Assembly: GCA_000496215.1 (NCBI GenBank)
Contig: KI543196.1
Span: forward strand, 21,267-32,368
Source: an uncultured archaeon A07HN63
Lineage (GTDB): Archaea > Halobacteriota > Halobacteria > Halobacteriales > Haloferacaceae
Direction: 5' to 3'
Length of the DNA: 11,102 bases
Positions 1 to 7,105 of the stretch are shown in pieces (the first letter of the stretch is position 1; the number at the start of each line of letters is the position of its first letter). The notes under the pieces were generated by a model. That model saw nothing but the letters and a program-made list of their open reading frames with translations. It was not told where the DNA came from and searched no databases. The position numbers and the translations under genes are program-made.

Positions 1-898
1 TTGTCGGTGCCGCCGGCACCGTCGGCGCGGCACTGGGTACAACCTCGCGCTCCGCGATATCGTCGACGAACTCGTCTTCGTCGACATCCCCGACATGGAA
101 GACGAGACGGTCGGGCAGGCGGCCGACACCAACCACGGCATCGCCTACGACTCGAATACGGTCGTCCGGCAGGGCGAGTACGCCGACACCGCCGGCTCCG
201 ATGTCGTCGTCATCACGGCCGGTATTCCGCGCTCACCGGGCGATACCCGTATTGACCTCGCCGAGGACAACGCGCCGATTATGGAGGATATCGGTTCGTC
301 GCTGGCCGAACACAACGACGAGTTCATCACGATCACGACCTCGAATCCGGTCGACCTGCTCAACCGGCACCTCTACGAGACGGGCGACCGGCCCCGTGGC
401 CACGTCATCGGCTTTGGTGGCCGACTCGACTCGGCGCGATTCCGCTACGTGCTGAGCCAGCGGCTCGACACGCCCGTTCGGAACGTCGAGGCGACGATCC
501 TCGGCGAGCACGGCGACGCGCAGGTCCCGGCCTTCTCGAAGGTTCGCGTCGATGGCCGCGATCCCGACTTCGACGCCGACGAACGCAACGAGATTCTCGA
601 TGCCCTCCAGCGGTCGGCGATGGATGTGATCGAGCGAAAGGGTGCGACACAGTGGGGGCCGGCGACCGGCGTCGCCCACACGGTCGAGGCGATTCTCGAC
701 GACACCGGCGAGGTCCTGCCGTGTTCGCTCGTTCTCGACGGCGAGTTCGGCCACGAGGGCACGGCGTTCGGTGTCCCGGCAAAACTCGGTAGCGACGGTG
801 TCGAGGCGGTCATCGAGTGGGATCTCGACGAGTACGAGACCGAACTGATGACCGCCGCCGCCGAAAAGCTGGCCGACCAGTACAGTAACATCGCGTAA
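1..898 (+). CDS. mdh: Malate dehydrogenase, LDH-like haloarchaeal type; 5' end cut by window, apparent frameshift
   Basis: NAD-dependent malate dehydrogenase, a cytoplasmic enzyme interconverting malate and oxaloacetate in the TCA cycle. The Rossmann glycine motif GAAGTVG is read from bases 6-26 in frame 3. The rest, beginning YNLALRDIVDELVFVDIPD, is read in frame 2 from base 38 to the TAA at 896-898, so one base appears missing around 36-37 within a run of G. The motif GIPRSPGDTR (about 221-250) carries the arginines that favour malate over lactate. GGRLDSARFR supplies the catalytic-Asp region, and ILGEHGDAQVP contains the catalytic His (codon 509-511). From memory it closely resembles the tetrameric Haloarcula marismortui enzyme of about 300 residues, so only some six N-terminal residues should lie outside the window. 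The frameshift is either a sequencing or assembly slip or a real lesion; the intact remainder favours an error. Confidence 0.95.
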   Translation, partial: CRCRRHRRRGTGYNLALRDIVDELVFVDIPDMEDETVGQAADTNHGIAYDSNTVVRQGEYADTAGSDVVVITAGIPRSPGDTRIDLAEDNAPIMEDIGSSLAEHNDEFITITTSNPVDLLNRHLYETGDRPRGHVIGFGGRLDSARFRYVLSQRLDTPVRNVEATILGEHGDAQVPAFSKVRVDGRDPDFDADERNEILDALQRSAMDVIERKGATQWGPATGVAHTVEAILDDTGEVLPCSLVLDGEFGHEGTAFGVPAKLGSDGVEAVIEWDLDEYETELMTAAAEKLADQYSNIA

Positions 899-920
899 TC
901 CGGCGTATTACGCGTTTTTT
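892..920 (+). terminator. Hairpin plus T-run terminator of mdh
   Basis: A perfect 8-base inverted repeat, CGCGTAAT (892-899) and ATTACGCG (907-914), encloses a 7-base loop and runs straight into six T residues (915-920). The left arm contains the mdh stop codon. Archaeal termination mainly needs the T-run, and the hairpin could add to it or stabilise the 3' end. It also separates mdh from the oppositely directed DUF2391 gene, whose stop lies at 939. Confidence 0.6.
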
Positions 921-938
921 CCCTCAATCGTCGGATGC

Positions 939-1403
939 TCAGAACACGCTGTCGGCGGTGGCCGCCCCGACGACGCTGAAGACCGCGCTGAGACTGATTG
1001 CGCGGACGGAAACGGTGACAACCGCACCGAGCGGGACCTCGGGCGGCGAGCCGACGAACGTCGCCGGCGCATCGAAGAGGAGTGCGAGCACCGCCACCGA
1101 CCCGAAGGCGACGAGCATGAGCGAAATAAAGCGGATCGGGACGCCGGCGACCTGCTGTTCGTCGTCGGGGTCCCGTTTGGTGTCGGCGCGATAGAGCGCA
1201 CCGTACCCGATCAGCGAGACAAGTATCACGGTGAGCAGCGTCTGCAGGCGGCCCATGTTCCCGGCCAGCACCCAGACCTCCTCTGTGACGACGAACGGCC
1301 CCGCCAGCAGAAAGCCGCCGACGAACTGCTGGGCGGAGTCGGCCAGCCTGAACCGCTGTCGAAGCTGGAGTGACCCATGGTGGGGCCGGGGACGCCGATC
1401 CAT
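939..1403 (-). CDS. DUF2391 (TIGR02587-like) integral membrane protein
   Basis: A 154-residue membrane protein of unknown function. It matches my recollection of the haloarchaeal DUF2391 family, whose hallmarks are the stretch AQQFVGGFLLAGPFVVTEEV (residues 24-43) and the C-terminal end VGAATADSVF. Four hydrophobic helices are visible at about 27-48, 53-71, 91-110 and 128-149, with a charged loop (DTKRDPDDEQQ) between the second and third. The ATG at 1403 is preferred over upstream in-frame codons because a strong TATA element lies 26 bases ahead of it, and because the upstream extension is low in hydrophobicity, rich in Arg/Ser and overlaps the divergent gene. It is convergent with mdh and divergent from the methyltransferase at 1489. 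No catalytic residues are evident. Confidence 0.85.
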   Translation of the reverse strand: MDRRPRPHHGSLQLRQRFRLADSAQQFVGGFLLAGPFVVTEEVWVLAGNMGRLQTLLTVILVSLIGYGALYRADTKRDPDDEQQVAGVPIRFISLMLVAFGSVAVLALLFDAPATFVGSPPEVPLGAVVTVSVRAISLSAVFSVVGAATADSVF

Positions 1404-1424
1404 ACCGGGCCGAGCGGCCTGCCG

Positions 1425-1432
1425 AATATAAA
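1425..1432 (-). promoter_or_regulatory. TATA box for the DUF2391 gene
   Basis: The minus strand reads TTTATATT here, an excellent archaeal TATA element in otherwise GC-rich DNA. Its centre is about 26 bases before the ATG at 1403, which predicts transcription starting at or next to the start codon (leaderless mRNA). Confidence 0.65.
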
Positions 1433-1458
1433 CCCCGGCCGTCGCCCGGAAGTGAATG

Positions 1459-1467
1459 GGTTTAGTC
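1459..1467 (+). promoter_or_regulatory. Putative TATA-like element for the methyltransferase gene
   Basis: GGTTTAGTC on the plus strand is centred about 26 bases before the ATG at 1489, the expected distance for a leaderless haloarchaeal transcript. It is weaker than the opposing TATA at 1425-1432. The two divergent promoters sit about 30 bases apart back to back. Confidence 0.4.
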
Positions 1468-1488
1468 GCTCGACCGGGAACGATGGAT

Positions 1489-2169
1489 ATGAGCGCGAGC
1501 GACGAGTTCGATAGCTGGGCCGCCGAGGGCCGCGACAGGGGGATGGAGGATCGCCACTGGCATACCGCCAAACACGCGCTGGCGCGGATGCCGGTCGAGC
1601 CGGGCGAGACGGTCGTCGATCTCGGCACCGGCAGCGGCTACGCCCTGCGCGCCCTCCGGGAGACGGCCGAGATCGCGTGCGGCTACGGCCTCGACGGCGC
1701 GCCGGAGATGGCGCGCAACGCCGCCGATTACACCGACGACGGCGCGATCAGCTTTCTCGTCGCCGATTTCGACGCGCTACCGTTCGCCGACGACAGCGTC
1801 GATCACGTCTTTTCCATGGAGGCGTTCTACTACGCCCGCGATCCGATCCATACACTCGAAGAGATCAGACGCATCCTCCGGCCGGGCGGGACGTTCTACT
1901 GCGCCGTGAACTACTACGAGGAAAACGAGGCCTCCCACGACTGGCAGCAGTACATCGATATCGAGATGACCCGCTGGGATCGAAGCGAGTACCGCGCAGC
2001 GTTCAGCGATGCCGGCCTCCACGTCGCCGCACAGGATACCATCCCCGACCGCGAGGTCGACATCCCGCCGGCCGACGCGTTTCCGACCGACGACTGGGAG
2101 ACCCGCGAGGCGATGGTCGACCGGTACCGGACGTGGGGGACGCTGCTCACGGTCGGCGTCGCGCCGTAG
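1489..2169 (+). CDS. Class I SAM-dependent methyltransferase
   Basis: A 226-residue soluble methyltransferase of the Methyltransf_11 (UbiE/COQ5-like) fold. Motif I is VVDLGTGSG (residues about 42-50), the S-adenosylmethionine-binding glycine loop. It is followed by YGLDGAPEMARNA, with an acidic residue at the end of strand 2 for the ribose, then LVADFDALPFADDSVDHVFS (motifs II/III), and EEIRRILRPGGTFYCAVNYY (post-motif III). The N-terminal stretch SDEFDSWAAEGRDRGMEDRH probably caps the active site. Three in-frame ATGs exist (1456, 1483, 1489). I chose 1489 from its 26-base spacing to the TATA-like element; 1483 is nearly as good. Its stop is 13 bases from the convergent SpoIIM-type gene. The substrate cannot be inferred: small molecules, quinone precursors or lipids are all possible. 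Confidence 0.85.
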   Translation: MSASDEFDSWAAEGRDRGMEDRHWHTAKHALARMPVEPGETVVDLGTGSGYALRALRETAEIACGYGLDGAPEMARNAADYTDDGAISFLVADFDALPFADDSVDHVFSMEAFYYARDPIHTLEEIRRILRPGGTFYCAVNYYEENEASHDWQQYIDIEMTRWDRSEYRAAFSDAGLHVAAQDTIPDREVDIPPADAFPTDDWETREAMVDRYRTWGTLLTVGVAP

Positions 2170-2182
2170 CTACTCGCACCGA

Positions 2183-3769
2183 TCAGCCCAGCACCGCGGC
2201 GGCGATCCGCGGCGTGAGAAACGCCTCGATCAGCGCCGCGACGACCAGCACGACCGCCAGTCCGAGCAACACCCGGTAGGCACGCCGGAGCCGGTCGGCG
2301 AGCAGGCGAGCCGAACACCGGCCGGTGAGGAGGCCGCCGGCGCCCGCGGCGATGTGGAAGCCGAGCCCGCCGGCGACGAAGATGGCCGGCAACTCGAACA
2401 CGCCGTGCGGAGCAACGAGCGCGAGAAAGCCGGTCTGATCGACGACGCCGTAAAGCGCGCCGACAATGAACCCGTTGAGGAGCATATCGGTGGCTGCCGG
2501 CACCCCGATGGCGACCCCACCGTAGGCCGCTGTCGCCGAGACCAGCCAGTTGTTGACAACGAGCATCACGAACACGTCGACCGGCACCGCGCCGAATACC
2601 TCGCTGACCTCGGTCGGCAGCGGAATCTCGGCCCCGGTTCCCCCGGTCAGCACGACGCCGCCACCGGCCGCCACCGCGAACAGCCCTGTGGCCGCCAGCA
2701 CTGCCAGCGGATAGCCGCGGACGAAGCCACCCAGCCCGACGAGACCGTCGCTGAACGCCGCGACGATCCGGCGTGGCGCACCCGGTCGCGGTACGTCGGC
2801 TACGGTGTCGCTCTCGGCGGCCGACGCGCCGGTCGGTGTGCTGGCGTCGTCCCCACGACGCGGTGCGGATTGCTCGGCGTAGAGTGCGAGCTGCACGATA
2901 TCCAGAAACGGCACCAGCAGCAGCGGGCCGACGAGCCCAGAGAGCTGTGAGACGCCGAGCACCGAAAACAGCGAGCCGGCGGCCGACAGCACGCCGAAGA
3001 CGCCGAGACTGACGAGTATGTAGCCCACGAACGCCCCCGGTCGGTCGAACGGGAACCGGATGCTCTCCCCGATTGCACCGCCGATCCCGACGCTGTCGAC
3101 GACGACAGACGCGCCGGCAAAGGTCAGTGCGAGCAGACTGACGATCACGACACCGCCGCCGAGGACGACGCCGACCGCGGTGGCGAGCCCGCCGGCGGCC
3201 GGCGAGATCCCGAACAGACTCGCGCCGAGAAGCGCCGGAAGCGCGCCGAGCACCACGAGTCCGGCCGTTAGCACCGACAGCCCGACGAACGAGCTCCAGT
3301 CGCGGCCGACGCCGGTGATGGCCGCTCTGACGGGGTCGTCGCCACGGAGCGCCGCGTGCATGCCGTGTAGCGTGGCTGCACTCGACAGGCCGTTGGCGAC
3401 GATGCTAATCACCAGCGCGGCGACAACCCCGCCGACGAGCAATCCGACGACTGGAAGCGTGATGGCATCACCGAGTGCTGTTTCGAGCCCCGGCGGGATG
3501 TCCGGCGGCGAGCCGGCCATCGACTCCCCGCCGAGGTCCGCCTCGCGTGCGAACCGGGTAAACTCGCTCACCAGTGTTTCGAGTCGACCGTCGCTGGTGA
3601 GCAGTGCGAGACTGCCGCCGACCGCGATGATAAGCGGGACCCTGACGGTCGCGGTCAGGCCGATTCCGAGGAGGTATACGGGGAGGACATCGCCCGGTCG
3701 ATCAGCGAGAAGCCGAACGCCGGAGTGGAGGGCAGAACCAACGCTCACGACAATCCGTATGCGCTCCAC
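2183..3769 (-). CDS. Large multi-pass membrane protein with C-terminal SpoIIM (DUF95) domain
   Basis: About 528 residues if translation starts at the GTG at 3769. The C-terminal part (about 335-528) has SpoIIM/DUF95 features: a VNNW segment (405-408), GGVAIGVPAATDMLLNG (417-433), APHGVFELPAIF (453-464) and a last helix at about 498-517. The N-terminal part (about 1-300) is a separate multi-helix domain, with hydrophobic spans near 30-58, 103-127, 160-183, 192-222, 245-272 and 276-297. A polar, Ser/Thr/Pro/Asp-rich linker (300-333) joins them. In Bacillus, SpoIIM belongs to an engulfment complex. Archaea do not sporulate, so the name marks a fold only, and a role in membrane remodelling or transport is a guess. 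No ATG lies near the natural N-terminus: the ATG at 4156 would run back through uvrB and is a shadow. A GTG at 3748 is an alternative start. Confidence 0.8.
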   Translation of the reverse strand: MERIRIVVSVGSALHSGVRLLADRPGDVLPVYLLGIGLTATVRVPLIIAVGGSLALLTSDGRLETLVSEFTRFAREADLGGESMAGSPPDIPPGLETALGDAITLPVVGLLVGGVVAALVISIVANGLSSAATLHGMHAALRGDDPVRAAITGVGRDWSSFVGLSVLTAGLVVLGALPALLGASLFGISPAAGGLATAVGVVLGGGVVIVSLLALTFAGASVVVDSVGIGGAIGESIRFPFDRPGAFVGYILVSLGVFGVLSAAGSLFSVLGVSQLSGLVGPLLLVPFLDIVQLALYAEQSAPRRGDDASTPTGASAAESDTVADVPRPGAPRRIVAAFSDGLVGLGGFVRGYPLAVLAATGLFAVAAGGGVVLTGGTGAEIPLPTEVSEVFGAVPVDVFVMLVVNNWLVSATAAYGGVAIGVPAATDMLLNGFIVGALYGVVDQTGFLALVAPHGVFELPAIFVAGGLGFHIAAGAGGLLTGRCSARLLADRLRRAYRVLLGLAVVLVVAALIEAFLTPRIAAAVLG

Positions 3770-3968
3770 AGTCCTAACTTCATCGAATCTGTGGTTTTCT
3801 CGCCAGCGTGAACCACCGTTCTGCCCCGGCGCTCGCTGGAATCTCCAGCCGAAACTGAGGGGTATGTGAACGATTCCCAAACCTGTTGGTTCGTTGACGG
3901 GCCGACCCCCATCGGCAGTGGTGTCGTCCACCGCGGTCGTCAAGTGTGTTCGGTGCCAATCGTCACCA
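3770..3968. other. Divergent intergenic region between the SpoIIM-type gene and uvrB
   Basis: About 199 bases with no gene I can support. It must hold promoters for both flanking genes, but neither is clear. A minus-strand AGAAAACC at 3792-3799 sits about 26 bases before the GTG at 3769. A weak TCAAGTG at 3939-3945 sits about 26 bases before the uvrB ATG. A short inverted repeat, GCTGGA/TCCAGC with a 3-base spacer, lies at 3835-3849. No damage-box or other known operator is recognisable. Confidence 0.4.
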
Positions 3969-6029
3969 ATGAGTGACGCGGAGTCCGGTCCCCTCCAGCC
4001 CGACCGCCCGGATGCGGATCGGTCCTTTGTCGTCGACGCACCGTTCGAGCCGGCTGGCGACCAGCCCGACGCCATCGCCCAGTTGGCCGATGGCTTCCGG
4101 CAGGGCATGGACGAACAGACGCTGCTCGGCGTGACCGGGTCGGGGAAGACGAACACCGTTTCGTGGGCTGTCGAGGAGATTCAGCAACCGACGCTGGTTA
4201 TCGCCCACAACAAGACGCTGGCCGCCCAGCTCTACGAGGAATTTCGCGATCTGTTCCCCGACAATGCCGTCGAGTATTTTGTCTCTTATTACGACTACTA
4301 CCAGCCGGAAGCCTACGTCGAGCAGACCGACACCTACATCGACAAGGACATGTCGATCAACGAGGAGATCGAGCGACTGCGCCACTCCGCGACCCGGTCG
4401 CTGCTGACGCGGGACGACGTGATCGTCGTCGCCTCGGTGTCGGCGATCTACGGGCTCGGTGATCCAACCAACTACCGGGGGCTGGCGCTTGAACTCTCGA
4501 CCGGCCAGCAGATCGACCGTGACGACCTCCTCGGTCGGCTGGTTGACCTCAACTACGAGCGCAACGACGTGGACTTCCAGCAGGGGAGCTTTCGGGTCCG
4601 TGGCGACACCGTCGAGATCTTCCCGATGTACGGCCGCTACGCCGTCCGAGTGGAGTTCTGGGGTGACGAGATCGACCGCCTGCTGAAGATTGACACGCTC
4701 ACCGGTGATGTCCAGTCGACAGAGCCGGCCGCTCTGATCCACCCCGCAGAGCACTACTCTATCCCCGATTCGACGCTCGAAGGTGCAATCGAGGAGATCG
4801 AGGAGCTGATGGAGGAACGAATCCGGCACTTCGAGCGCGAGGGCGACCTCGTCGCCGCCCAGCGAATCGAGGAGCGGACGACGTTCGATATCGAGATGCT
4901 GCAGGAGACGGGCTACTGCTCGGGGATCGAGAACTACTCCGTCCACATGTCGGATCGAGAGTCCGGCGAGGCACCCTACACGCTGCTCGATTACTTCCCC
5001 GACGACTTCCTCTGTGTCGTCGACGAGTCACACGTCACGCTCCCGCAGATCAAAGGGCAGTTTGCTGGCGACAAATCCCGCAAGGACTCGCTGGTCGAGA
5101 ACGGGTTCCGACTGCCGACAGCCTACGACAACCGCCCGCTGACCTTCGAGGAGTTCGAAGAGAAAACCGATCAGACGCTCTACGTGAGTGCGACGCCCGG
5201 CGACTACGAGACCGACAACTCCGCACAGGTCGTCGAACAGATCGTCCGCCCCACCCACCTCGTCGATCCCGCGGTCGAAACCGCACCTGCGACGGGCCAG
5301 ATCGACGACCTCACCGACCGGATCGACGAGCGGATCGAGCGCGACGAGCGGACGCTGGTCACGACGCTCACCAAACGCATGGCCGAGGATCTGACCGAGT
5401 ACCTCGACGAGGCCGGCGTCGACGTGGCCTACATGCACGACGAGACCGACACGCTCGAACGCCACGAACTAATTCGTGATCTCCGGCTCGGCGAGATCGA
5501 CGTGCTTGTTGGGATCAATCTACTGCGTGAGGGACTGGATATCCCGGAGGTGTCGCTCGTGGCGATTCTCGACGCCGATCAGGAGGGGTTCCTCCGCTCG
5601 GAGACGACGCTCGTCCAGACGATGGGTCGGGCCGCGCGCAATGTCAACGGCGAGGTCGTCCTCTACGCCGACGAGACGACCGACGCGATGGAGTCGGCCA
5701 TCGCGGAAACCAAGCGCCGTCGCCGCATCCAGCGCGAGTACAACGAAGAACACGGTCACGAGCCGGCGACCATCGACAAGGCCATCGGCGAGACGAACCT
5801 GCCGGGCTCGAAAACCGACACCGGCGGTGTGGCGAGCGACGAGCCGACGACCGACGACGAGGCCGCCCGGCAGATCGAACAGCTCGAAGACCGGATGCAG
5901 GAGGCCGCCAACAACCTCGAATTCGAACTCGCCGCCGACATCCGCGACCGGATTCGGGAGTTGCGACAGGAGTTCGATCTCGACGGCGGCGACGAGGGTG
6001 TTGCACCGGAAACGGAGCCGGAGTTCTAA
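3969..6029 (+). CDS. uvrB: UvrABC excinuclease subunit B
   Basis: UvrB, the DNA-damage-verifying ATPase loaded by UvrA that then recruits UvrC for dual incision in nucleotide excision repair. At 686 residues it is full length for the family. Walker A is GVTGSGKT (54-61). The Tyr-rich beta-hairpin region that clamps damaged DNA follows (YFVSYYDYYQPEAY, 103-116). The Walker B/DESH box is VVDESH (350-355), with SATPGDYE at about 407-414. Motifs V and VI are GINLLREGLDIPE (515-527) and QTMGRAARN (550-558). The UVR domain for UvrC contact is at about 633-669 (ARQIEQLEDRM, FELAADIRDRIREL). I chose the ATG at 3969 because the acidic N-terminus leads directly to the family's DQPDAI motif (31-36); upstream residues look non-coding. 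uvrA and uvrC are not in the window. Haloarchaeal uvr genes are thought to be of bacterial origin. Confidence 0.98.
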   Translation: MSDAESGPLQPDRPDADRSFVVDAPFEPAGDQPDAIAQLADGFRQGMDEQTLLGVTGSGKTNTVSWAVEEIQQPTLVIAHNKTLAAQLYEEFRDLFPDNAVEYFVSYYDYYQPEAYVEQTDTYIDKDMSINEEIERLRHSATRSLLTRDDVIVVASVSAIYGLGDPTNYRGLALELSTGQQIDRDDLLGRLVDLNYERNDVDFQQGSFRVRGDTVEIFPMYGRYAVRVEFWGDEIDRLLKIDTLTGDVQSTEPAALIHPAEHYSIPDSTLEGAIEEIEELMEERIRHFEREGDLVAAQRIEERTTFDIEMLQETGYCSGIENYSVHMSDRESGEAPYTLLDYFPDDFLCVVDESHVTLPQIKGQFAGDKSRKDSLVENGFRLPTAYDNRPLTFEEFEEKTDQTLYVSATPGDYETDNSAQVVEQIVRPTHLVDPAVETAPATGQIDDLTDRIDERIERDERTLVTTLTKRMAEDLTEYLDEAGVDVAYMHDETDTLERHELIRDLRLGEIDVLVGINLLREGLDIPEVSLVAILDADQEGFLRSETTLVQTMGRAARNVNGEVVLYADETTDAMESAIAETKRRRRIQREYNEEHGHEPATIDKAIGETNLPGSKTDTGGVASDEPTTDDEAARQIEQLEDRMQEAANNLEFELAADIRDRIRELRQEFDLDGGDEGVAPETEPEF

Positions 6030-6040
6030 TATATCCGTTG

Positions 6041-6364
6041 CTAACAGTAACCGATTCCGTGGTCGTCGGCATCACGCTGTTCGAGGTGTTTGTCGACTGC
6101 TTTCACCACATCGCCGATATCCCGATCAGCCTGTCGGACGAAGACGATCCCAGCGTGATCGAGTGAGTCGCGCTTGACGAGTGAGAGAAAATCGTCGTCA
6201 AACGTCACGAGCAGCCAGTCGTTCTCGCGTGCGTACGACAACTGCTCGCTGTCGGGGTCACCGAGACGACCCTGCCCGCGAACGGTGAAGACTGTCCAAC
6301 CCCGACGACGCAGTCCGTCCGCGACCGGAATCCAGATACTCTCGTCGCAGTACAGCGGTCTCAT
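6041..6364 (-). CDS. DUF5615 PIN-like toxin of a toxin-antitoxin pair
   Basis: A 107-residue protein of the DUF5615 (Mut7-C-like, PIN-fold) family, the usual downstream partner of DUF433 proteins. Visible family features are the N-terminal acidic pair (Asp7-Glu8 in LYCDES), a helix VADGLRRRGW (14-23), strand VFTVRGQG (25-32), and LLVTFDDDFLSL (51-62) with clustered Asp residues likely to bind metal. Its ATG overlaps the antitoxin stop in an ATGA (6361-6364), so the two are translationally coupled. RNase activity is expected from the fold but not demonstrated by sequence. It converges on uvrB with 11 bases between stops. It may be a true toxin or a domesticated nuclease. Confidence 0.8.
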   Translation of the reverse strand: MRPLYCDESIWIPVADGLRRRGWTVFTVRGQGRLGDPDSEQLSYARENDWLLVTFDDDFLSLVKRDSLDHAGIVFVRQADRDIGDVVKAVDKHLEQRDADDHGIGYC

Positions 6365-6585
6365 GCCTCGGCGGAGTCCGGCGACCGGAAGCTATCGATG
6401 TGATCGTAGTAGTAGGCGAGCGCGCGATGCACGTCGCTCAATGAAAGATCGGGATACAGCTGCGTGATTTCGTCCGGCTCGTAGCCGCTGTGTTCGTACG
6501 CACTTGCAATGTCTTGCACGCGGATGCCAGTGCCCTCGATGGTGGGCGCGCCGTCGCTGTGAGCCGGGTCCTGTACGATCAGCAT
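6361..6585 (-). CDS. DUF433 antitoxin
   Basis: A 74-residue DUF433 protein, a winged or homeodomain-like helix-turn-helix family found upstream of DUF5615 genes as the presumed antitoxin and autorepressor. The diagnostic features are the short strand PTIEGTGIRVQDIASAY (14-30) and the helical part YEPDEITQLYPDLSLSDVHRALAYYYDH (35-62; segments YEPDEITQLYPDLS and LSDVHRALAYYYDH). The ATG at 6585 is supported by a TATA-like element 27 bases upstream. The stop overlaps the toxin start by four bases. Autoregulation is inferred from the family and from an inverted repeat flanking the promoter (6590-6638). Confidence 0.8.
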   Translation of the reverse strand: MLIVQDPAHSDGAPTIEGTGIRVQDIASAYEHSGYEPDEITQLYPDLSLSDVHRALAYYYDHIDSFRSPDSAEA

Positions 6586-6589
6586 ATGT

Positions 6590-6638
6590 CAGTTTCGGGC
6601 CGCATCGGCAATAAGGATAGGGGCGTGCCGTGAAACTG
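6590..6638. promoter_or_regulatory. DUF433/DUF5615 promoter with flanking inverted repeat
   Basis: The minus strand reads CCTTATTG at 6616-6609, a TATA-like element centred 27 bases before the ATG at 6585. It lies between the arms of a 7-base inverted repeat, CAGTTTC (6590-6596) and GAAACTG (6632-6638), one arm next to the start codon and one upstream of the TATA. This layout would suit a repressor bridging the promoter, but with only seven bases per arm chance is possible. Confidence 0.4.
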
Positions 6639-6682
6639 CTGTTGCACCCGATACGGAACCCGAGTTCTGAGCGAGAGTCCAC

Positions 6683-7105
6683 TCAGGATGAATACGTCCG
6701 GATGTGCGCGAGGCGGTCGTCGTACGCGTCGCTCAGATCGTCGAGCAGCGTCTCGTCGGCGGTGTAGGCTGTCGTATCACGTCGTTCGGCGAGGGCGACG
6801 TACGCCGCATCGTAGACGGTGATATCGAGGTCGGTTGCGATGTCGGCAACCCGGCCGGCGTTGCTGAACGAAACGAGGTCGATCCCGTACTCCGACAACG
6901 ACTGCCCAGCGGCGGCAAGCTGCTCCCTATCGAAGTGGCCGCTGTACCGGAGAGCGTTGATCGCCTCGAACGGCAGCAACTCTGGCGCGACGAGATCGAC
7001 CTCACCCTCCAGATACGAATCGCGAAGCGCGCGAGCAGCCTCGTGGTGCTGTTCGGGGAGATACCACTTCACCACGACGCTCGTGTCGACGACGATATCC
7101 GCCAT
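6683..7105 (-). CDS. vapC: PIN-domain VapC-type ribonuclease toxin
   Basis: A 140-residue VapC-type PIN-domain protein. VapC toxins are magnesium-dependent RNases that cut tRNA or rRNA and stop translation until bound by VapB. The conserved acidic residues are in place: Asp7 (IVVDTSV), Glu47 (LPFEAINALR), Asp99 (VYDAAYVALA) and Asp117 (YTADETLL). This is a complete catalytic set, so it should be active. The ATG at 7105 shares a base with the antitoxin stop (TGATG on the minus strand), arguing for that start over the ATG at 7135, which would extend into vapB. It ends 97 bases before the DUF433 start, so the two modules probably have separate promoters. Confidence 0.9.
   Translation of the reverse strand: MADIVVDTSVVVKWYLPEQHHEAARALRDSYLEGEVDLVAPELLPFEAINALRYSGHFDREQLAAAGQSLSEYGIDLVSFSNAGRVADIATDLDITVYDAAYVALAERRDTTAYTADETLLDDLSDAYDDRLAHIRTYSS

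Noticed and set aside
1..255. Open frame starting TTG at base 1
   Set aside because: It is a frame shadow of malate dehydrogenase, made of Arg/His-rich residues.
2009..2950. Plus-strand open frame (313 codons) across the methyltransferase end and SpoIIM-type gene
   Set aside because: Low-complexity Arg/Glu/His composition antisense to a convincing membrane protein; no promoter or motif.
3770..4156. ATG-initiated N-terminal extension of the SpoIIM-type protein
   Set aside because: The extension is polar, Ser/Arg-rich and overlaps uvrB coding and its promoter region; the membrane protein begins naturally near the GTG at 3769.
3963..4946. Minus-strand open frame (327 codons) opposite uvrB
   Set aside because: Antisense shadow of uvrB, whose motifs are unambiguous.
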